NCBI RefSeq assembly: GCF_000730285.1 | Contig: NZ_CP007174.1 | Span: forward strand, 372,001-436,000 | Direction: 5' to 3' | Source: Candidatus Nitrososphaera evergladensis SR1 | GTDB taxonomy: Archaea > Thermoproteota > Nitrososphaeria > Nitrososphaerales > Nitrososphaeraceae | DNA length: 64,000 nt | Notes under the pieces: model-generated | Told to the model about the DNA's origin: nothing | Database searches by the model: none | The model's input: the letters and a program-made list of their open reading frames with translations, nothing else | In this document: one piece after another, positions 34,293-42,108 of the stretch | Layout: every line of letters starts with the position of its first letter | Position numbering within the stretch: position 1 is the stretch's first letter | Translations under genes and position numbers: made by a program

Positions 34293-36278
34293 TCATTTCT
34301 TAAATGATCCAAAAGTGCCACTCCATAATACCGCTCCTTCACTATCAAATACCTTAACATACACGCCGGCGAGCTCCTGATAGCCGTATCGTATTCCATT
34401 TGGACCTTGAATCAACCTTATGATGTCTTCCTTCTTGACTCCTGGCGTATTTACTTGAACGAAGATCTCGTCAGGTTTTTGTCCTCCTTTCCGCGCTAGA
34501 CGCCCTCCTAGGTTATCTAATTTTCCTTCAAATGCAGTAACCTCTCGCAACTTTCCATTCACAAGTCTCACATCGGAACTTCTGACTTCAGAAGTGGGTA
34601 TAGCTTCGGCTGCTCCTTTTGCGGCTTCTGTGGCAGTTCTGGGAGCAAGTTTATGTCCTTGACTCATTAGATCTTGGACAATTTCTTGTTGGAGTTCTGT
34701 CAATGAGGGTTCAGGTGCTTTCTTGGTTTCGCTTTTGATGGCTGCTTTGGCAGATGCCTCGGGGTTTCCATATCCTTTTGGCCTTGCAGGTTTCGGTTGA
34801 GGGGTAGGTTCTGGGCGTAATGGGTTCTCGACATCCGGCACATACGTACCTTGATTTATGCGAGCCTGAGCAAAGGCGCCGAGCACTCCGGTAGCAGCTG
34901 TCCCCAATCCACCTCCCGCAGCGATTTTCTCAGGATCGTCTGTGAACAGATCCGTAATCCCGGCGCCAAGTGCTCCGCCAAGCGAACCTGTCGCATGTGA
35001 AATAGTTGTCAGCCACGCTTGAATGACTCTTTGTCTCATTTGCTCCCTCTCCAAAGCTTCTTGGTCTTCCTTGGTGAATTCATTTACAACGGGCGAGCGA
35101 CCGTACTGAATATAATGCTGGTCAGCAAAGAACCGGTCAAGGGCATCCTCGACTTTGCCCTGGAACTTGGACCTGTTGTACCAGTGCGGCCACTCCAGCC
35201 CGTAGCGCCGAAGAACCTGCAAGTCTCGCATCGGTATCCTCTCGCTCATGAACGAAGCGAGTACGTCCCCTGCAAATCCATGTTCATTGAGAACCTTTCG
35301 AAACATCTGGAACCGTTCGGGGCGGGTTTCGTCTAGTGCCTCCTCTACTATACGTTTTTTTGTCTTTGCAGCTTTTTCCCTTTCATCAAACTCCTTGAGT
35401 GGGGCATAGATCTGCTCGTCAGTCACCATCCGCGCCTGGAATCTGGGATCCGGCTTTATCAGCGAGAGCGTTGTCGGTCGTCGAGGCATCTCTGGCAGTG
35501 ATTCTTCCTCATCCTCTTTGAGCAGCTGGTCAATCCTAGCCGCACCGGCTTCCGCTTCTGCGATTGCCTTCTTCCTCTCCTCATCCTCGGCGGGCTGCAT
35601 CGACAAGCCGACGCCGGACGCAGGCAGTTCAGTCCGTACGGATTGCCCGTTTACCACGTTTTGCGCGGCCGTTCGTGCACTCGTCTCGTGAATGCCTTGC
35701 GGGTCATTGGATGGCGGCGCATCGGCGCCGCGTTGCTGGATTGTGTGCGCCAGTTCATGCGCAAGCAGTTCTCTTCCTTGACGCGTACCGGGCTGATACT
35801 GTCCTTTTCCAAATGTAATGTCGTTTCCTATGGTGTAGGCAAGGGCATTGAGCGATCTAGCTGACCTGGCAGCTTTTTCATCCGTATGTAGTCTAACATT
35901 AGAGAAATCATGACCAAACCTTGATTCCATGAATTCTCTGGTGCCTGTGTCAAGTGGAGATCCGCCGCCAGAACGAGCACCGTCAATCTTGCTTTCTGCT
36001 TCTTGTTCATGTGCGTCGTGAGGATGATTGACCTTCAATTTTGGTTGAATGGTGATATTTGCAAAATCAAATCCTGCGTCGGAGTACATCAATCGCCGTA
36101 TTGCTTGGTTCCCAATTGCTTGTCGTAAATGAATAATGGAATTACCGGAATATTCCCCCGAATCATTGCGATAAGAGGGAGCTTTAACGACTCCCAATGA
36201 TTTGCTGTCAGTCGTGCTGTCCTTTCTTCGGTATGAGGACGCAAATGACATTGGCCTACTACGGTTTATCGTGCTCAT
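34293..36278 (-). CDS. DUF4157 eCIS-associated protein with unique C-terminal domain
   Basis: 661 aa. The N-terminal ~95 residues have the eCIS cargo pattern (IGNQAIRRLMYSDAGFDFANITIQPKLKVNHPHDAHEQEAES). The DUF4157 domain follows at ~105-190: FMESRFGHDFSNVRLHTDEKAARSARSLNALAYTIGNDITFGKGQ, then the zinc-protease-like HELAHTIQQ. A helical middle with a Gly/Ala hydrophobic patch (ATGSLGGALGAGITDLF) leads to a ~130-residue end (SSDVRLVNGKLREVTAFEGKLDN ... VNTPGVKKEDIIRLIQGPNGIRYGYQELAGVYVKVFD). That end looks like a compact alpha/beta toxin or nuclease-type domain, not identified. It is leftward, head-to-tail with the larger DUF4157 gene. Confidence 0.85.
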   Translation of the reverse strand: MSTINRSRPMSFASSYRRKDSTTDSKSLGVVKAPSYRNDSGEYSGNSIIHLRQAIGNQAIRRLMYSDAGFDFANITIQPKLKVNHPHDAHEQEAESKIDGARSGGGSPLDTGTREFMESRFGHDFSNVRLHTDEKAARSARSLNALAYTIGNDITFGKGQYQPGTRQGRELLAHELAHTIQQRGADAPPSNDPQGIHETSARTAAQNVVNGQSVRTELPASGVGLSMQPAEDEERKKAIAEAEAGAARIDQLLKEDEEESLPEMPRRPTTLSLIKPDPRFQARMVTDEQIYAPLKEFDEREKAAKTKKRIVEEALDETRPERFQMFRKVLNEHGFAGDVLASFMSERIPMRDLQVLRRYGLEWPHWYNRSKFQGKVEDALDRFFADQHYIQYGRSPVVNEFTKEDQEALEREQMRQRVIQAWLTTISHATGSLGGALGAGITDLFTDDPEKIAAGGGLGTAATGVLGAFAQARINQGTYVPDVENPLRPEPTPQPKPARPKGYGNPEASAKAAIKSETKKAPEPSLTELQQEIVQDLMSQGHKLAPRTATEAAKGAAEAIPTSEVRSSDVRLVNGKLREVTAFEGKLDNLGGRLARKGGQKPDEIFVQVNTPGVKKEDIIRLIQGPNGIRYGYQELAGVYVKVFDSEGAVLWSGTFGSFKK

Positions 36279-36724
36279 GTAGATAACACTGTCGATTTTC
36301 TGACAGCTACCTGGCTTTTTCTACTACTTTACGATGAAGTTTGGTACCCTCCTTATTCTTCGTTGATTGCCATTGGATTTCGATTTGCTTGCGCCGCTCC
36401 TCTCCGGCAAGAACCTTCCGTTTTCACACTTAATCAGTCTCGGTTGCATGTGAACCGAATATTGTTTTTTGGTACAGGTCATTTTTTCATTCATCGCCAA
36501 GGCGAAATAGGCTTGAGAAATCAAGGCACAGGTCGAGCTCTTCAACTCTTCAATGTGATAAAGAGGGCTTGGCATCCGCCAACGTCTTGTCTCCTGCTTT
36601 ATTTAGATAACCTGGAGCAAAGAATATGACACAATATAGGATGGCAATTAGAAAAACATTCCTTATTCATCTGATCCAAGATCTTAACCCATGTCGATAA
36701 ACCATAATGTTCCGTCCAACTTCT
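36279..36724. other. Spacer between the two DUF4157 genes
   Basis: About 450 bases without a supported gene. Leftward and rightward short frames are low quality. It may hold the promoter or an immunity function too small to see, but I find no clear candidate. Confidence 0.35.
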
Positions 36725-39700
36725 TTATTGTGTACTTGTCGGACTGATGTTTGCGTACGGCAGATCGATGCTATCGCCAAGCCCCAGTCCAAGTTCGTTC
36801 AACTCGAGCTCCATTCGCCATCTCAACACGTTACGAGTGCGTTGAGGCATGTTTGGTATCTGTTCTATTGCATCAAACATCACCTGTCTCATCTCTCCGA
36901 CAGTGCAGTTCACTCGTCCTGCCCTCCTCTGCCTGATCGCCCAGTTCTTCCAGTGGTCATCAAATGCTCTATGTGTGGCCGGATCCAGAAGCGTCGTAAG
37001 AGCTCTCCTCCGGCTGTATGTTGGTACGTCGCGTAGGAACGATGTCGGGCCTACATGAGCTGATTGTTGCTGCTGTCCTGTGACCCCGTAGGCGTTTCGG
37101 ACCTCTGTAGCGCTCCCATGCGATTGAAAAGCAATATCGACTGTGCCTGGAGCGCCTTGGGCTCCAATGAGTCCTCCGGCTAGGGCATCAGCTGCGGCGG
37201 AGCCTGCTCCGCGCTGCGATGCGCCTGGTGGCGTAAGGCCAAGTTCTCTTGAGAGTTCCTCAAAGACCTCTGGACCAGATACTCTGCCCGGAGTCGTCCT
37301 AGCTGGCTGACTTGGGCTTGCCGGGCCGACGTCACTGGCAGGCTGGCCTGGAGCGGCCTCTTGAGTTGATGATGGGGTAGTCTCGATGTCGGGAGCCGAT
37401 GAGTTTCCAGTACGCGCCGCAGGAATTGCCTCGACTGGCTCTGACAAGGCCGGATTTCTCAACGATAATGCTATGTCGTCTCTGCCAATAATCGAAGGTA
37501 AAGAGCCAGTAATGCGAGCTGGAGGGAATGCGTCAGCAGTTCCAATCATAGCCGCAGCCAACACGTTACGCGCCCTTCCAACCATGACCCTCGCTTGGCG
37601 CCGGACACCTCTTCCAATCTCATACGCTCTTTGCTGACCTGGCGTCATCTCTGCGCTTCCAGCGTGGCTAGACGAAACCCCGGAAACTGTTGCGCCGATT
37701 ATTGCCGACTGCCACGCTTGGTTTGGGTCATCAGAAAAGATGCTAGCGCCTAGGTAACCAGTGCCCCCGCCGACTGCCATGCCTGCAAGGGTCCGCGCTG
37801 TTGGACTAGATATCCTGCTCGTGACAGCGCCAAGAGGGCCTGAAATCAAGCCACTTGCCGCGCCAATACCGCCTGACTTCAGGATGTCCTTCGCGCTCCC
37901 GCCCTCGAGAGCAGTCTCTCCCATTCCCACGATAGCATTGCCTCCCATTTCTGCTGCCGTAGAGCGGACAAGGTTGCTGGCGGTACTGAGGCCCGGGGTT
38001 CCTGCACCCAATACCGCTCGAAAAGCTTGAGTGGGGCCTGCGCTGACCCCGATAACGGCACCGCGCTTGGCCCACCTTCTTGCTTCACGTCCTCCGCTTG
38101 CAAGAACGTCAGATAGCGAACCCCCTGCGGCCGCTTCTTGGGCCATGCCTCCGACCATGCCCAGTCCCGCGCCCTCTAGGCCCACCACGGCGCCCGTGCC
38201 AACTGTCGTCACTCCGAACGCGGTGGCTCCGCTAAGGCCAGCGCCGGCTGCTCCTGCGGCAACCACTGGCGCGGCGGCTATTGCGCCGAGGCTCAGGGCA
38301 ATGGTAAAGGCAACGTCGCGAGTAATCTCTAGTCCTGTTACGATTCTTTCAGCAGATGACTCTGCCCTCTCTATGCCTTGATTAAGCAGCCTGCGCGCAC
38401 GGTCTGCCTCTTCGATGGCGTACAAGGCGCGCTCTGCCCTGCTTGTGAGCGACACACTGTCGCCCATGCTTCTGTACCCTGTTGCGGCGATATTCGAGTT
38501 TTGGATTGGATCCAAAACCCGGTTCCACAGCTCCGCCGGCTCTTCTCCGCTGACCACGCTGACTGCAAAGCCGACATAGGGATGTTCCTCATAGTTTAGC
38601 TGAAGGTGTGCCTGGCCTCGGGAGTAGGTGTATTCGTTCATGTCCCGCGCACGGGTTACCGCTCTGTCCAGAGCCTCGACTACACTTGCACGAAGTCTAG
38701 TGACCTCTGATTCGTCGAGCACTATCATCTCGCTTCCCTGCATCAGCACAAAACCAGGGCCGTCGGGTCTCCTAGCTATGCCATCGATGCGTCTAACGGA
38801 CTCCAAAGTCCTGGCGCGTGCGTCTTGCATGTCTGCTGGCGGTGCCAGCGCGCGCTGGATCGTCTCTGCGCGTCGCGCCATTGCGCGTTGAATACGGTCC
38901 TGATGCAGCTGCGGGGCTAGGTTGCCAAGCTCTATCTGCAGGATCTGCCTGTCAGACCTGCTCACATCAGAGCGCTGAAGCCACGCCATTATGAGGTCAA
39001 CTTCGCGCCGCATCTCGTCAGAGTTTTCGTAGGCAAAGCTGCTTCTCTCGGCAAGCACTCTGGGCATCTGCATCGCCTCGTTGGCCGGAGCAGCGGTGCC
39101 GGACTTGGCTGCACGTGTCCTGCCGCGCGGCCTGCGCGGCGACCGTCCTCTGGCTGCCGCGTCGCGCCGCGCGACTTCGCCCCTCAGCTGCACCAATACT
39201 TCCTCTAGATGGGTCGACTCAAAGGAGGAGGTGGTCTGCCTATCCAGCCACTGCGAGATCTGGTCAATGTCTTCTATTAGCTCGGTGTAGGATCTGGTGC
39301 TCACATCTGGCGTACTATTCTGCCAATCCTCCAGCGAAAAGGCCATTCCTGTTCCCGCGGCCACTTTTACAGTAGCGGATTCGGCTTGATCCAATGCTGA
39401 TATTTCTCGCGCCTCGTCCTCCGCCTGGGGCGTGCTTGCTTGCAAGCCGGTTCCCTTGCCCATATCCTGCTGGACCACATGGGCAAGTTCGTGGGTAAAC
39501 AACTGGAGTCCCTCGGTTGACTGGTTATTACGTCCCTTATTGAATACGACGTGGTTTCCAAAAGTGTACGCCTTTGCGCCAAATATCGAGGCCGAGTACG
39601 AGGCCGCCTCGTCATCGTGCAGCCTGACATTGCGAAAATCGTGGCCAAGGCGGGAGCCAAAGAATTCCAAGGCATGGGGGTCAAGGCTGCGCCCCGGAGA

Positions 39701-40045
39701 GCGAAGGACTCCCTGCACTATGGGTGGGGCATTTTTAGCTGTGTCAGAATCCAGAATGGAATCTGAAGTCCTTGCAATTGCCTTCTGAGATGAATCTTCC
39801 TGAACATTCTCTGGTGACTTGCCGGGTCCATGCAGGTCTGGTTCAAAGATGCCTGTCTTGGCAAAATCAAACCCGTTGACGCTGAATCTCTGAACCATTT
39901 TTTTGTGCGTTGATAGAAAAGATTCGCCAGTATCAGCCGAGTTCTTGTGACCTAGCTCATGAGACTTTGATAATACTCCTGAGATACTTGAAATCTCGCT
40001 GGCTTTGCTGCTCTTTTCACCCGCACTTTGAAATGCAGAGGACAT
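36725..40045 (-). CDS. Large DUF4157 eCIS-associated protein with pore-like middle and putative nuclease end
   Basis: 1106 aa. N-terminus with VQRFSVNGFDFAKTGIFEP; DUF4157 at ~125-200 (FFGSRLGHDFRNVRLHDDEAASYSASIFGAKAYTFGNHVVFNKGR ... THELAHVVQQDMG). Residues ~230-560 are helical. Residues ~565-780 are a Gly/Ala-rich hydrophobic region (VAFTIALSLGAIAAAPVVAAGAAGAGLSG...), like the pore or pre-toxin regions of polymorphic toxins. The last ~110 residues (SAHVGPTSFLRDVPTYSRRRALTTLLDPATHRAFDDHWKNWA) carry spaced His residues that resemble small His-nuclease toxin domains; this is inference. It faces away from the structural operon. Confidence 0.85.
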   Translation of the reverse strand: MSSAFQSAGEKSSKASEISSISGVLSKSHELGHKNSADTGESFLSTHKKMVQRFSVNGFDFAKTGIFEPDLHGPGKSPENVQEDSSQKAIARTSDSILDSDTAKNAPPIVQGVLRSPGRSLDPHALEFFGSRLGHDFRNVRLHDDEAASYSASIFGAKAYTFGNHVVFNKGRNNQSTEGLQLFTHELAHVVQQDMGKGTGLQASTPQAEDEAREISALDQAESATVKVAAGTGMAFSLEDWQNSTPDVSTRSYTELIEDIDQISQWLDRQTTSSFESTHLEEVLVQLRGEVARRDAAARGRSPRRPRGRTRAAKSGTAAPANEAMQMPRVLAERSSFAYENSDEMRREVDLIMAWLQRSDVSRSDRQILQIELGNLAPQLHQDRIQRAMARRAETIQRALAPPADMQDARARTLESVRRIDGIARRPDGPGFVLMQGSEMIVLDESEVTRLRASVVEALDRAVTRARDMNEYTYSRGQAHLQLNYEEHPYVGFAVSVVSGEEPAELWNRVLDPIQNSNIAATGYRSMGDSVSLTSRAERALYAIEEADRARRLLNQGIERAESSAERIVTGLEITRDVAFTIALSLGAIAAAPVVAAGAAGAGLSGATAFGVTTVGTGAVVGLEGAGLGMVGGMAQEAAAGGSLSDVLASGGREARRWAKRGAVIGVSAGPTQAFRAVLGAGTPGLSTASNLVRSTAAEMGGNAIVGMGETALEGGSAKDILKSGGIGAASGLISGPLGAVTSRISSPTARTLAGMAVGGGTGYLGASIFSDDPNQAWQSAIIGATVSGVSSSHAGSAEMTPGQQRAYEIGRGVRRQARVMVGRARNVLAAAMIGTADAFPPARITGSLPSIIGRDDIALSLRNPALSEPVEAIPAARTGNSSAPDIETTPSSTQEAAPGQPASDVGPASPSQPARTTPGRVSGPEVFEELSRELGLTPPGASQRGAGSAAADALAGGLIGAQGAPGTVDIAFQSHGSATEVRNAYGVTGQQQQSAHVGPTSFLRDVPTYSRRRALTTLLDPATHRAFDDHWKNWAIRQRRAGRVNCTVGEMRQVMFDAIEQIPNMPQRTRNVLRWRMELELNELGLGLGDSIDLPYANISPTSTQ

Positions 40046-40385
40046 CCGGCAAGACTGAATTACTTCTCGTGTAGAAAAGGCTTGTCCAACCTATCACTAC
40101 CGGCAATAATCACCTTCGCATAAATTTTGATCATGCAAGATGAATTCTATACCTGGCGGCGTTTAGATCTAAATCATAATTTCAAATCTATACGGATTCT
40201 ATATTCTCTAGATCCTATTATTATCTGTGACAGAATATAGAAATAATTCAACTCATGCGATTTGGTTAAATAGTATCACCTATAACGGCAAGAAATTATT
40301 ATATAGAAGATCAAAAGTGCATTTATAAAAAAATTTCCAATGAATGGCGGAATGGATAATAATTACCAGAAAGTGAATGTGTGCC
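40046..40385. promoter_or_regulatory. Divergent control region of the eCIS locus
   Basis: A/T-rich. It holds a perfect inverted repeat TTCTATATTC (40197-40206) / GAATATAGAA (40233-40242), and two possible TATA boxes for the rightward operon: GGTTAAATAG (40264-40273) and TTATTATATAG (~40296-40306). The repeat resembles the one in the AbrB-PhoU promoter (4683-4715). It could coordinate cargo and structural genes. Confidence 0.6.
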
Positions 40386-41240
40386 ATGTCCAATTCTTTG
40401 GGCCTTCTCTCATCAAGCCGTGGTTTGATTCAGGACATTAACATCTCCCAAGTTAGATATTCCGCGACTCCTATCAGGGTTCAAAAAGAATCAATCGCGG
40501 AACTGGCCGATTCGATCCGGGAAAATGGCCTTCTCCAACCTATACTGGTGAGGCCAAAGGATGGCTATTTTGAAATTGTTGCGGGCAACCGAAGGTGCAA
40601 GGCCTGCGAGATTCTGAAATGGAGAAAGATAACCTGCCATGTTGTAGAGCTTGACGATAAGGCAGCGTTCGAATGTTCTATAATTGAAAACATACAGAGG
40701 GAGACATTATCCGTAATCGAAGAAGCAGAGGCCTTCAAAAGGTACGTGACAGATTTTGGATGGGGAGGAGTCTCTGAGCTTGCCAAAGGAATAGGCAAGA
40801 GCCCAAGTTACATCACCAAAAAGATCAAGCTGCTTGACATGCCTTCTGACGTAATCAGCTCCATTATCGACTCGTCCCTTAACTCGAGCGTGGCCGAGGA
40901 GCTATGCTCCGTAAAGGACCCTACCAAACAATCCGAGCTAGCGGCTCTGATAAACAAGCGCCATCTTTCTCTGCGCAAGACCCGAGAGCTTGTGAACCAA
41001 TACAAGGACGAGGAGGGGGGTATAGAGTCAAGAGACGTAGAAAGAAGAAGAAGGGCATTTGACAAGATGATAGTCATACTAAGAGTCGCGCTCAACAACA
41101 CCGGACAGGTCATAAGCGACAATGATGACGACTGGGTGGTGCGGGAGATGCTCATGCACCACAAGAATGTTCTCCACGAGCAAATCGACATCCTGATAAG
41201 GGAAAAAGTCAAACTGGGCCACCACGCGCTTGGAAATTGA
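40386..41240 (+). CDS. ParB/Spo0J-like protein at the head of the eCIS operon
   Basis: 284 aa from ATG 40386. The ParB N-terminal domain is clear: DINISQVRYS ... ELADSIRENGLLQPILVRPKDGYFEIVAGNRRCKACEILKW, with box II RR and ENIQRETLSVIEEAEAFKRYV. An HTH follows (GGVSELAKGIGKSPSYITKKIKLLDMP). The C-terminal half has further helices. There is no ParA partner next to it, so a role as a CTP-switch-type or simple DNA-binding regulator of the locus is more likely than plasmid partition. It is the first gene after the divergent control region and is 121 bases before the PAAR gene. Confidence 0.85.
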   Translation: MSNSLGLLSSSRGLIQDINISQVRYSATPIRVQKESIAELADSIRENGLLQPILVRPKDGYFEIVAGNRRCKACEILKWRKITCHVVELDDKAAFECSIIENIQRETLSVIEEAEAFKRYVTDFGWGGVSELAKGIGKSPSYITKKIKLLDMPSDVISSIIDSSLNSSVAEELCSVKDPTKQSELAALINKRHLSLRKTRELVNQYKDEEGGIESRDVERRRRAFDKMIVILRVALNNTGQVISDNDDDWVVREMLMHHKNVLHEQIDILIREKVKLGHHALGN

Positions 41241-41361
41241 CTTTTTCGGCGCCGAAAAAATTTGGCCGAGTCGTTGGCAGAATGCCTAAAAACATCCGGG
41301 CTGTATGCACAGCGAACCACAGCATGAGGCCTTTCTTTTTTGAAAACGGGAGCAAGGTGTA

Positions 41362-41721
41362 ATGCCTGGATACCTTTTTCACGTCGGCGGAAATGCAATG
41401 TGCGCTCACTCGGCTCAAGTCAATCATAGTTCTACCAATACCCGCGTTAAAGTAAGCAGTCAGCAGGTAGCAATTCAGCAAGTACCAATCAAGCCAGGCG
41501 AGTATACCGTAACTGGCTGCGGATTTCAAGTTCCGACACCTGCAGGATCAAAGCCCCAGCCGTGCGTTTCAGTCACGTGGACAAATCTGGCAAGCCGAGT
41601 CAAAGTGATGGGCCAGCCGGTGGTACTGCAGGACAGTACGGGCCAATGCTGGAGCGGAGAACAAATTCTTCAGGGCGCGCCGACCATAACGACGACGCAG
41701 ACGAGGGTCAAGGGAATATGA
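41362..41721 (+). CDS. PAAR-like spike tip protein
   Basis: 119 aa. It begins MPGYLFHVGGNAMCAHSAQV, as PAAR-like/DUF4280-type tips do, and continues in beta-strand repeats with scattered Cys (C14, C53, C68, C90 region), consistent with a metal-stabilised beta cone that sharpens the spike. The next gene starts within its stop codon (ATGA overlap). In Afp/PVC particles the equivalent is Afp10/Pvc10. Confidence 0.72.
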   Translation: MPGYLFHVGGNAMCAHSAQVNHSSTNTRVKVSSQQVAIQQVPIKPGEYTVTGCGFQVPTPAGSKPQPCVSVTWTNLASRVKVMGQPVVLQDSTGQCWSGEQILQGAPTITTTQTRVKGI

Positions 41722-42104
41722 CCGTCCCGACCTCCGCCAACCGTGCCTACTATAACCGGTACCCATTTAACGTGGATGGCCGTGGTCGCACTGCGTCTGC
41801 GACCAGCACCGACTACATCAAACAGCTGGTGGAACAGGTCCTTTTTACCGCCGTTGGCGAACGAGTGAACAGGCCTACGTTTGGAAGCGGCGTTAACCAG
41901 CTAGTATTTTCGCCAAACAGCAATGAGCTAGCGTCGGCAACGCAGCTGTTGGTGCACGGGGCCCTGCAGCAATGGCTTGGAGATCTGATACACGTCGAGT
42001 CCGTAGTGGTGAGAAATGAAGACTCCTCCCTCCACGTCGTCGTGCATTATATCATCAAGCGCAGCCAGCAGCGCCAGTCTGCAGAATTTACAAGGGAGTC
42101 ATGA
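41718..42104 (+). CDS. gp25-like baseplate wedge protein
   Basis: 128 aa from ATG 41718. The GPW/gp25 signature is present: STDYIKQLVEQVLFTAVGERVNRPTFGSGVNQLVFSPNSNELASATQLLVHGALQQWLGDLI, including the GERxxRPxFGSG core. gp25 nucleates sheath assembly in the baseplate, as Afp9/Pvc9 does. It overlaps the PAAR gene by 4 nt and is followed after 4 nt by the large baseplate gene, so translation is probably coupled. Confidence 0.92.
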   Translation: MTVPTSANRAYYNRYPFNVDGRGRTASATSTDYIKQLVEQVLFTAVGERVNRPTFGSGVNQLVFSPNSNELASATQLLVHGALQQWLGDLIHVESVVVRNEDSSLHVVVHYIIKRSQQRQSAEFTRES

Positions 42105-42108
42105 AAAG

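Noticed and set aside
36324-36575. 83-aa leftward frame as immunity gene between the DUF4157 genes
   Set aside because: Composition is not protein-like, it has no ribosome binding site and no recognisable domain.
37806-39766. Multiple frames inside the 1106-aa gene
   Set aside because: All are antisense or shifted shadows of a GC-rich Ala/Arg-coding region.
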